A stretch of DNA of 64,000 nt from assembly GCA_963920525.1 (NCBI GenBank), contig OY986438.1, forward strand, positions 50,073,288 to 50,137,287, written 5' to 3'. The notes under the pieces were generated by a model. The model worked only from the letters and a program-made list of their open reading frames with translations. It was not told where the DNA came from and ran no database searches. How positions within the stretch are numbered: the first letter of the stretch is position 1; every line of letters begins with the position of its first letter. This stretch comes from Dichetophora obliterata (lineage: Eukaryota; Arthropoda; Insecta; Diptera; Sciomyzidae). This document shows positions 24,033 through 31,700 of this stretch, piece by piece. The translations under genes and the position numbers were made by a program.

Positions 24033-25487
24033 TCAGGCCTTACTAAGCTGCATAGGCTGACGAAAGTCTGCGATGGGATGGTTCAACAGTTCCACGGCGT
24101 GGTGCAAGAGAAATGCCCCACAATCATGTAGGTTTCGTTGTTGCATGACTGGCACTACATGCCACGGCATGTTTTCCTTGCTAAGCCGACTGCTTCGTTC
24201 TGCTACGTTGGGGTGCTTGGCGGCATATTCCAGCTGTAGGTATGCCCTTAGGGCATCGACGGCTTCGGCATGTCTTCTTGCTGCGGCTGCTTGATGCTTT
24301 CCTGTGGACAAGGAGTCCATAATTAGGATGCATGGCGCGCGTGGGGCATCTAGCGGTATGTCCGCCTCACTGACGTTCGTTGCTAGATTGCCATGCATTA
24401 CTGCAACCAGGTACCAATGATTATGCTGGTTCACTGGGACCAGAATGATGTCTTTTCCAAAAAGATCTACTGTCTTGGTCCAATTTTTCAACCTCTGGTA
24501 AGCTTCTGCAGCTGTTGGTCGGCACGCTGTTGGTCGGTCTTGACCTGTGAGTGCAGCGAAAAATTGGCATGAAAAGATGTAGACCGTGTTGCGCTGCTGT
24601 TCGTCTGGGATACCCTCGTACCAGATCCATCTTAGGAACACGTCTATCGCTACGTCGTTTAGCCATCTGCCTTCTGCTAGGCATGCATAGTCTTCACTAT
24701 TTATTGTTTGGCTACCTTTGCCCATTTTGTAGGAGCCTATTGTGTATATGGGCTGTGGGCCCGCATATACTTTCGGTGCTGCCGAATACATGGCAGGCTT
24801 GCTGTCATCCAACCCTGCAGCGGGTGTTAACTGCGCTACTGCAGGTTGGGGTATGATGGTGTCACTACCATCAGTTAATGGTGCAGCCGGGTCACATACG
24901 GTGACGGGCTCACTCGGTGTCGGCATTTCTAGTTGCCCTGTGGCGGCCTCTACGGCTCCGACCACAGACAACATCTGTCGTGCTGGGGGCATGTCTGACT
25001 GACGCGTGGTTGCGCGTCCTCTAGCGCATGCTGGTCGCCCTGTAATAGCTCCCCGTGTGCTACTTACAGGCTCTGCTACCGGTGATTGGCTACTTGCACG
25101 GCTTGTACTGCCCCGTGCGGTAACTATTATCACTGGTGGCCTGGTGGTGAGCATAGGTGCTCCAGCCACCGGCGTGATGGGTGATGTTGACAATTCTTTG
25201 GTTGGCACGCTGCCTTTGCATTTTGCCACTAATTGCCACTCAACCTCAGTCGACGTTTCACTGCTACTACGCATTAAAGCTGTTGGCGTCGTCGCACGCT
25301 TCTTCGCAGTGCGTCGGATCGGACTTCTTGTCCGCTTGGCTCTTGAGCCAGTGTTGGTTGGTCGTGCCCGTAAGCGACCCCTCGGGCCTTGCACGTCCAT
25401 CCACTCGTCGCCCAAAACAACGATGCGAGGCCTCCTTGCCTCCAATTCCTGCTGTCGTGCACGATAGCGCTTGACGCTTTCCTCCAT
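24033..25487 (-). CDS. Ulp1/SENP-type (C48) cysteine protease encoded by the LTR element
   Basis: The minus-strand frame is open from 25,793 to 24,033. I start at ATG 25,487 because its context (ACAAAATGG) is the best; ATG 25,502 is an alternative. The 484-aa product has a basic, low-complexity N-terminal half (RAKRTRSPIRR near residue 50) and a Ulp1-like domain from about residue 255. RWLNDVAIDVFLRWI is the family's substrate-binding WLND region. The catalytic set is present: His357 in HNHWYLVAV, Asp391 in ILIMDSL, Gln450 and Cys456 in VMQQRNLHDCGAF (Q-x5-C spacing as in Ulp1). Known family members cleave SUMO or related modifiers; the substrate here is unknown. It follows the integrase remnant, in the place where some elements carry env. 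TGA at 24,033-24,035 may not be the true end (see the next entry). The fold call is firm; activity is inferred. Confidence 0.88.
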   Translation of the reverse strand: MEESVKRYRARQQELEARRPRIVVLGDEWMDVQGPRGRLRARPTNTGSRAKRTRSPIRRTAKKRATTPTALMRSSSETSTEVEWQLVAKCKGSVPTKELSTSPITPVAGAPMLTTRPPVIIVTARGSTSRASSQSPVAEPVSSTRGAITGRPACARGRATTRQSDMPPARQMLSVVGAVEAATGQLEMPTPSEPVTVCDPAAPLTDGSDTIIPQPAVAQLTPAAGLDDSKPAMYSAAPKVYAGPQPIYTIGSYKMGKGSQTINSEDYACLAEGRWLNDVAIDVFLRWIWYEGIPDEQQRNTVYIFSCQFFAALTGQDRPTACRPTAAEAYQRLKNWTKTVDLFGKDIILVPVNQHNHWYLVAVMHGNLATNVSEADIPLDAPRAPCILIMDSLSTGKHQAAAARRHAEAVDALRAYLQLEYAAKHPNVAERSSRLSKENMPWHVVPVMQQRNLHDCGAFLLHHAVELLNHPIADFRQPMQLSKA

Positions 25488-25980
25488 TTTGTTGTCACAC
25501 ATTATTCCGTTAAAAAAAATCGCTATTAATTTCCGAGAAGATTGTTTTGAAAAAAACACGTCTGCACACAATGAATAAAATAAACGACTGTGTTGTTGAA
25601 ATTCGCTTGTAACCCAGTAAACCTCAGTTTGCAGTTTTTGTTTTAGAGTGGCCACCTGTTGCCAAGTTTTCAATGACACGTACTTCATTTTTCGCGGGAT
25701 TTTATCATTTGAATGTTTTCGTCCGTTGGTTAGATCTGTGCATGCATGTGTCTCTAAAGTTTGTGTTCGCGTTGTACTGCCCAAGTTTACCATTTGGTTT
25801 TCCTTAAGATTCTTTCACTGCTTTGGTCCGTCGGACTTGCTTGTTGGTTACTTTTTGACTGTTGGCCGTTTGTTGAATTTCTAGTGTGTGCGATGTTTTT
25901 GGGTGGAGATTTTGACTGGTGTCCGTCCAGATCTCCTGGTGACTACTGCGCCATTCACTGCTATCTGCGTTCTTGCCTCG

Positions 25981-26480
25981 TTATTGACTGGTTTTTGATG
26001 ATTCAGCAATGTCTTGGCCATACTGCCTCAATTCGCTGACGTGCACAGTCCTATTTGCTCGTTCTGCACTTTGTGTTAGCCTGCGGCCGGCAGGGGCTTG
26101 TTGTTGTAGCTTGCACCGCTGGCATGATGTGCAATTGCGCACGTGACGACTTACTGCACGAAACATCCCTGGCCAGTAGTAATGATTTGCTAACCGGGCG
26201 ATGGTTTTTCGATATTCCTTGATGTCCTGCTACAGGATCATCGTGGTTTTCCTCTAATACGCGCTTTCTCAAAGGCGTTGGCACACAAAGTTTTCACGGT
26301 GCGCAGTCCTCGTCGCCTGCTCTGCGTGGAATGTGCCTGTATAGTTGACCATTTTCAACTGTATAATCCGGATACTTTTCCGGTTCCTGTTGGATTTCCT
26401 GTAATCTTCTGTCCAACCATGGACAACTCACGAAGTACGTCCCTTGGTTGTCGCGACAGTGTGCCCACGACCACTTTTAA
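25981..26480 (-). pseudogene. RNase H tail and integrase end pieces (zinc-binding domain, C-terminus)
   Basis: From about 26,475 the minus strand reads VVVGTLSRQP, like the ALSR end of a gypsy RNase H. Another frame gives WLDRRLQEIQQE and PTPLRKRVLEENHDD, then AGHQGISK, followed after a frameshift near 26,200 by ANHYYWPGMFRAVSRHVRNC and TSCQRCK: the HHCC zinc-binding domain of integrase. Directly after QQQAPAGRR it jumps to ERANRTVHVSELRQY, resembling the C-terminal end of integrase. The DDE catalytic core between them is deleted. An in-frame TGA lies near 26,300. The product cannot integrate DNA. Confidence 0.82.
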
Positions 26481-26499
26481 CTTCCCCTTTGATGCATTT

Positions 26500-26980
26500 T
26501 TGTCCGCGGTTGCTGCCGCTTTCCTACAGTTGTTCACGCAGGTGTCGCTGCCTTTTGTTCTACAGTTTTGCACGCAGGTGTCGCTGCCTTTTCTTTGCAT
26601 TTGGTTCTGCGGTTGCTGCCGCCCTTCTGCAGTTGTTTCTGCGGTTGCCGCCGCCGGTTGCAGTTGGTCACGCGGTTGCTGCCGCCCTTTTGCAGTTGTT
26701 TCTGTGGTTGCCGCCGCCGGTTGCAGTTGGTCACGCGGTTGCTGCCGCCCTTTTGCAGTTGTTTCTGCGGTTGCCGCCGCCGGTTGCAATTGTTCACGCG
26801 GTTGCTGCCGCCGTTTTGCAGTTGTTTCTGCGGTTGCTGCCGCCGGTTACAGTTGGTCACGCGGTTGCTGCCGCCCTTTTGCAGTTGTTTCTGCGGTTGC
26901 CGCCGCCGGTTGCAGTTGGTCACGCGGTTGCTGCCGCCGTTTTGCAGTTGTTTCTGCGGTTGCTGCCGCCGGTTTTATTA
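26500..26980 (-). repeat. 63-bp minisatellite in pol, replacing reverse transcriptase
   Basis: Six units of 63 bp run from 26,610 to about 26,974 (unit starts 26,610, 26,673, 26,736, 26,799, 26,862, 26,925). In the protease frame each unit encodes PAAATAETTAKGRQQPRDQLQ-like 21-residue repeats; the other two minus-strand frames are also open across much of it. Shorter 36-bp copies (CGCAGGTGTCGCTGCC at 26,538 and 26,574) lie beside it. The array occupies the place where about 1.9 kb of RT and RNase H would be expected. Confidence 0.9.
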
Positions 26981-27400
26981 TGACAGGACAAATTGGTTCG
27001 CTCCTATCCATCACGCCTGTGTCCAAAATTAATCGATGACCACCGATGATCAATTCTGCCTTGACCGCTCTCAAAAAATCCAGACCAGGGATCAGCGGGT
27101 CGAGTGTCGTTGGCATAACTAATAATTTTACATTTTGCCTACACAGTGCTCCTAGTTCCACTTTTATCAGCAGGGCCTCTTCGACTCGAGTTGTATAACC
27201 GTTTGCCAAACGTACCGCCGTCTTCATGGGGATCAGTCTGCCTCGCGGTGCCCATTCTTTGGCCAGGTCCTGGCTGATAAAGCTCCTCGTTGCCCCTGTG
27301 TCTATCGTGGCTATCGCTTCTTTCCCGCCCAGGGTGATGAGAGCTGCGATTCGGCCCTCGTCATATACTATAGGAGAGATTCCTTTGACTGACGTGTTGC
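26847..27400 (-). pseudogene. Retroviral-type aspartic protease, pol N-terminus
   Basis: This frame lies at -1 relative to gag and overlaps its end, the usual arrangement for ribosomal frameshifting between gag and pol. It reads SPIVYDEGRIAALITLGG, then AIATIDTGATRSFIS; the catalytic DTG is at 27,294-27,302. It continues KTAVRLANGYT and PLIPGLDFLRAVKAELIIGG, the GLDFL being the usual flap-to-C-terminal motif of gypsy proteases. After VIIKP it enters the 63-bp minisatellite and stops at 26,847. No reverse transcriptase follows. The domain looks complete, but the polyprotein is not. Confidence 0.85.
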
Positions 27401-28522
27401 TTGTAGGGGTGCTGTTCTCTGGGGCTCGTGCGCACCTCGATCCTGACGAGTCCCTCTGGCGTTTCCCGAACTTTTCTCACAACAGTCCTCTGTCCTGGCA
27501 ACATTGTTTCCACATACTCGGCAAAGTATCAACGATTTGCCTCCGCATTCTCGCTGCATGTGTCCTGTAGCTCCACAATTGAAACAAGCTCTCTTCAAAT
27601 CGACGAATTCTCACTTCGTTTCAATGCTCTGAAATTTTCCTTCTCCGACTTCTTCACGAGGTCGGTGGGAGACCCTCGGTGGTTGCTATTCGCGTGAGCG
27701 AGTACTTAACTTCTGCCCTTCGATGCGAATGTCCTCCAAGTCCTCTGCTAAGGATATTAGCTCGTCCAGTGTACTAAAGTCTTTTCTTTTTATGTACCAC
27801 TGGTAGTCCACATGACAATTTCTAAAAATCCTCTTCATCTTTTGGTCTTCATTGTACTCCGCATGCCTCATCAAGTCTTGCATGGTAATGACAAAATCTT
27901 TAAAAGGTTCATTCGGCTGCTGCGTCCGCTGGCGTATGGTGTCATCCAGATGCTCAAAATATCGATTTGGCAGGAAAAACCGTAAAAAATCTTTTTTAAA
28001 CGTTTTCCACTCGGTCCAGTGGCGATTATTGTTGCGATACCATGTCAAAGCTCTGTCTTTGAGCAATTCTGGAATCGTCCTTGGCAACAGATTTTCGTTC
28101 ACGTTATATACGCTAGCAAGCTCTTCAAGTCGCTCTACAAATGCTAGTGGGTTCGGTCCACCGTCGTACTTTGTTGACCATCTTCTCACCTGTTCGATAA
28201 CGTTCGTATAAGGTACGCTGGGTGGGCGAACTGTAGTCACTTCTGCTTCCAGCTGGCTCTCCAACTCTGCTGCTGAAATGCCTAGAAAGTCCATTTTCAA
28301 AGATGTTGTTGTTGGTGGTTTCGGGGAGATGGCTCGAGTATATTGGGCTTCCAACTCCTGGAGGCGCTTTTCGACTCCGTCCTCGAAGTCACCGGCTTTG
28401 ATGAAGGTAGTTAACCGCTTACGTAGCTCTTCAGCACTGCCTGAGCTGTCCAAGCCGAATTCTTCTAAAATTTTCTGATTTGTCTCTTTGTTGACGTTGT
28501 GTACCCAAGATGAATAGACCAT
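27368..28522 (-). pseudogene. Gag polyprotein with zinc knuckle, two in-frame stops
   Basis: The frame opens at ATG 28,522, about 90 nt after the primer-binding site. Residues 18-43 (LEEFGLDSSGSAEELRKRL) resemble a SAP-like helical motif. The middle matches the retrotransposon Gag domain (RALTWYRNNNRHW, then FLRFFLPNRYF and QQPNEPFKDFVITMQDLM). A TAG at 27,686-27,688 and a TGA near 27,617 interrupt the same frame, which continues to a CCHC knuckle, CFNCGATGHMQREC, near 27,590-27,545, and a second Cys pair, CRVC. The stop at 27,368 ends the frame. The two stops would release Gag without its knuckle. Gag forms the particle and binds the genomic RNA. Confidence 0.88.
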
Positions 28523-28611
28523 GTTGTAACTTTTAAATGCCTGAATTTTCCTTTATTTAATCCTTGTTCTTATTTCTCGTCTTTAAACCGAATACTTCTT
28601 TTTTATTCAGG

Positions 28612-28629
28612 GTCCCTGCTCGGGCGCCA
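28612..28629 (-). promoter_or_regulatory. Primer-binding site, Lys-tRNA type
   Basis: Two bases inside the 5' LTR, the minus strand reads TGGCGCCCGAGCAGGGAC. This matches the classical tRNA-Lys3 primer-binding site at 17 of 18 positions (G in place of A at position 11). It would be annealed by a tRNA to start minus-strand cDNA. Confidence 0.85.
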
Positions 28630-28961
28630 TTTGTAACGGTACGTTTTACGTTGGGGTATCACTCGCCGGACCAGCAGTCCTGTCACAAAACAATTTCTAT
28701 TTTGGGACCCAGAAATAAAGAAGCTGAAGCGGTTTTATTTTAAATTCAAGAACTCTTGTTTATTAAATTTAGCTTCAGTGCTTTTATCTTAGAACTATCT
28801 TTAATAAATGTAAAACGTATAGGATGGCGCTTCCTGCGCGGTAAATAAGGAAATAAAATAATGAATTTAAGTTGTCGGTGATGGCTTACTTGCGTGCTCT
28901 CAGCACGTCTTCGTTATAGCTGGGTGGCGCGCTCTCAGCACGTCTTCGTTATAGCTGGGTT

Positions 28962-29441
28962 GCGTGCTCTCAGTACGTCTTCAATGTCATGTGCGGCGTA
29001 GGCACGTTTTCGCCGTAGCTGGGACTACGTACTCTGTAGTACGTCTCGTCGTCCTTGGGCGCTCTCTGTAGCGCGTCTCCAATATCGCGTGTGGCGTAGC
29101 ACGTCTCGATACAGCTGGGTTGCGTGCTCTCAGCACGTCTTCAATGTCGTGTGCGGCGTAGGCACGTTTTCGCCGTAGCTGGGACTACGTACTCTGTAGT
29201 ACGTATCGTTGTCCTTGGGCGCTCTCTGTAGCGCGTCTCCAATATCGCGTGTGGCGTAGCACGTCTCGATACAGCTGGGTTGCGTGCTCTCAGCACGTCT
29301 TCAATGTCGTGTGCGGCGTAGGCACGTTTTCGCCGTAGCTGGGACTACGTACTCTATAGTACGTCTCGTTGTCCTTGGGCGCTCTCTGTAGCGCGTCTCC
29401 AATATCGCGTGTGGCGTAGCACGTCTCGATACAGCTGGGTT
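28962..29441. repeat. 160-bp tandem array in the 5' LTR (three units)
   Basis: Units start with GCGTGCTCTCAG at about 28,962, 29,122 and 29,281. The 3' LTR has two units (about 21,664 and 21,824). Each unit contains several short hairpins: GCGTGCT/AGCACG, TACGTAC/GTAGTACGTA and GCGCTCTCTGTAGCGC. Confidence 0.9.
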
Positions 29442-29538
29442 GCACCCTTGTGCGTTGCACACTCTAGCACACCTGAGTCGTGTGCTCTCTAGCCCGTCTT
29501 GGATGCCTTCGCGTTGACCAAGTGCGTTGATTTCGACG

Positions 29539-30095
29539 CACGTGTCGACCTCTGTCTTAGAGCGAATATGTTGCTTCCTTAGGCGTTGAATATTCTGCGT
29601 TTTGTAGTCTGAGTGCGTTGGGTACGACGCACGTGTCGAACTCAGTCTTCTGGGCAACTATACTGTTTTGCCGGACGCTGGGTACTCCGTAGTCTTGCTG
29701 GTCTGAGTGCGTCGGGTATGACGCACGTGTCAAACTCAGTATTCTGGGCAAATCTGTAGTTTTGCCGGACGCTGGGTACTCCGTAGTCTTGCTGGTCTGA
29801 GTGCGTTGGTTATGACGCACGTGTCAAACTCAGTATTCTGGGCAAATCTGTAGTTTTGCCAAACGCTGGATATTCTGTAGTCTCGCTGGTCTAAGTGCGT
29901 TGGTTATGACGCACGTGTCAAACTCAGTTTTCTGGGCAAATATGTGGTTTTTGCCGGGTGCTGGGTACTCTGCGTTGTGTTGAGCTGAGTGCGTTGGGTA
30001 TGACGCACGTGTCAAACTCAGTCTTCTGGGCAAATCTGCAGTTTTGCCGGACGCTGTGTACTCTGCAGCCTGGTCGGCTTGAGCCCATGGACGCT
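29539..30095. repeat. 94-bp tandem array with CACGTG boxes, 5' LTR
   Basis: CACGTG occurs at 29,539, 29,630, 29,724, 29,818, 29,912 and 30,006, one more unit than in the other LTR. CACGTG is the canonical palindromic E-box bound by bHLH factors of the Myc/Max and Clock types. Its conservation in every unit suggests, but does not prove, a regulatory role in LTR transcription. Confidence 0.88.
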
Positions 30096-31226
30096 GACCG
30101 TGGTAGCTGTACACTTCGACTCCAGGATGGACACTCTAGGGTTACTAAAATGTCCACGCCTGTACGGTAGTGTTGTCACAACAAAGAGTCGTTATACTCG
30201 GCGGCAGGGAAGGTCCAGGCCAAACCATGCGTTATCCCTGTGAACAGTGGCACTATCCAAGTTGTGACAAACGAAGCGTACGTCTGGGTAGTAAGCTAAA
30301 CCGATCAGTTTCGCTGGCTGGGGCTCCTCGGTGCCGTCTTGATACTGCCGAAGTGAGACTGTGCTGGATGCTCTCGATGTTCGTAGTCGTTGGCTCTTGG
30401 GGCGTTTGACGCTAGACGTTACGTTGTCCTTATAGCGTTGAGTTCGTCGGCGCTCACTGGGCCGCAAATGTAACCTTGCGCTGACGATCTTACCCACTGT
30501 ACTCGTACTGTCTGGAACTCGTTATGCCGGAGCAACTCGTCAAGTACTCGAGCGTGTGGTCATAAATGCCTTGACTATTAGCAAATCTCTTTAGTTGTAC
30601 TCTTCTCTAATAATCAAGGTCCAGGCCAAACCATGCGTTATGAATATTAGATACTTTCCAACACAGAGGACCACGTACTTACAGTTGTCGGGCTTGCAGC
30701 AAACAGACCGATTTTCTGTTCTGCACTCCCTTTTATGCTTTGTCATTCTCAAAGCTTTTCGTCGTAAAAGCTCTTCGCGGCCATTTTAAAGCTTTATTAT
30801 CGCTCGTTAAGATGGCTGCATTGCATGCTTGATGTCTCCTGCTTGAGCTTGATGGGTTTGAGGGTGTCGTTACACCTTACTAGTTGACCTCGCACACGCT
30901 TGGCGAGCATGTTTGACGGTTGCTCCTATGGTGTGCTCTATGGTTATTGGTGGCTAGTTGTGGCTATTTGTGATGGCCATAATTTCTCAAAAATTATGGT
31001 CGTTACACGGTTAAGTTGTGGAATAGTCTCCCTGCGAGCGTGTTTCCTAGCAGTTTTGAGCTGTGCAAGTTTAAAACAAGTATTCACCGACACTACTCCA
31101 TATATCCATCCTCCAACTAACTATCACCCATCTTCCGAATCAACACAATGCTTACGCATTTATAGGGGGCATCCCTATAAATGCCTAGGGGGCAGCGTTG
31201 GTTCAGTCTAAAAAAAAAAAAAAAAT

Positions 31227-31495
31227 AAAAAAGTTGTTAAAGGATTTAATTTAAATTGATTGGTAACTCTTGCATATTGGTAACGAACGATTGGTAACGA
31301 AACCAAATAAGCTGTTCAAATTGAAATTTTTGATTTGATTTACTTGCGCTTTTTTTATATATAATTGTTTTTATAAATAGATATATAGGAAAGTTTTTTG
31401 GTGGTAAGTTGATATTACGTAACTGGAAATTATACGGTCTTTGTTTATTTTCTAATTGGCTTTAAAGTCAAGAAAAGAAAATTGAGTGGCAATGT
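31227..31495. other. AT-rich spacer
   Basis: No gene is seen. TTGGTAAC occurs three times between 31,259 and 31,300. Confidence 0.5.
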
Positions 31496-31700
31496 GAGCA
31501 GAATGGAAGAGGAAGATGAGTTGCTGGCACCGTTTCCGAGATATTAATTGCAAAATAATCCATCTACGTCTGCTTCTGCTAGCACAAGCATTTGTAAAAG
31601 TTTCCGCGAAACCGAATTGGGTAAGTGCCTTAATGAGTACATCTCAGAAATTCTAAATGCTCAAATGCCCTTGGGTTCCTCCTCAAATCTACTTTTTTAA

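Larger units (their letters stand above)
21334..31007 (-). mobile_element. Ty3/gypsy-type LTR retrotransposon carrying a Ulp1-like protease ORF, internally deleted
   Basis: Two long terminal repeats (21,334-23,429 and 28,632-31,007) begin TGTAACG and end CGTTACA and are flanked by the 4-bp duplication CGGT (21,330-21,333 and 31,008-31,011). All coding sequence is on the minus strand, so the right LTR is the 5' LTR. Order of parts: primer-binding site, gag with zinc knuckle, protease in the -1 frame, a minisatellite, integrase end pieces, a Ulp1/SENP protease ORF, an acidic tail, polypurine tract, 3' LTR. Reverse transcriptase, RNase H and the integrase catalytic core are missing. It therefore depends on proteins supplied by another element. 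The internal length of 5.2 kb and the 2.1-2.4-kb LTRs are unusual for gypsy elements. Confidence 0.93.
28632..31007 (-). repeat. 5' LTR (right copy, 2,376 bp)
   Basis: This is the upstream LTR of the minus-strand element. It is collinear with the left copy apart from scattered substitutions and three length differences: one extra ~160-bp unit, one extra 94-bp unit, and 26 bp near 30,745-30,775. These sum to the 280-bp difference between the copies. Confidence 0.95.
21005..31120 (+). pseudogene. LINE C reverse-transcriptase C-terminal region, interrupted
   Basis: The left half reads SHIWAGAS, LELLDRIQCRAIYLI, then SLLYRYYHGKCS and NSFFSRTV. The right half continues KLWNSLPASVFPSSFELCKF and stops at 31,118-31,120. 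The WAGA, R-I-Q-R-A and W-N-S-L-P motifs are typical of the region after the thumb in jockey/CR1/R1-type LINEs. No catalytic block is present. The frame was intact at the moment of LTR insertion, so this LINE fragment was still young then. Confidence 0.82.
21005..31226 (+). mobile_element. LINE family C 3' fragment, split by the LTR element
   Basis: The two halves (21,005-21,333 and 31,008-31,226) are the C-terminal end and 3' tail of a non-LTR retrotransposon. Removing the LTR element and one copy of the CGGT target duplication joins them in one reading frame. The element ends in a pure A run (about 31,209-31,224), so this family uses a poly(A) tail. It is strongly 5'-truncated. Confidence 0.85.

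Noticed and set aside
25006..25467. Plus-strand ORF of 153 codons opposite the Ulp1 gene
   Set aside because: It is the complement of the low-complexity half of the protease ORF, with no motif of its own.
26278..27039. Plus-strand 253-codon Cys/Ala-rich ORF over the minisatellite, plus overlapping plus-strand ORFs of 154 and 179 codons
   Set aside because: They arise because a 63-bp repeat (a multiple of three) keeps all frames open. The element's genes are on the other strand.
21843..30157. Minus-strand ORFs of 77-118 codons in both LTRs (repeats of the LTFAQKTEFDTCV type)
   Set aside because: They come from the 94-bp and 160-bp tandem arrays, recur identically in both LTRs and show no coding features.
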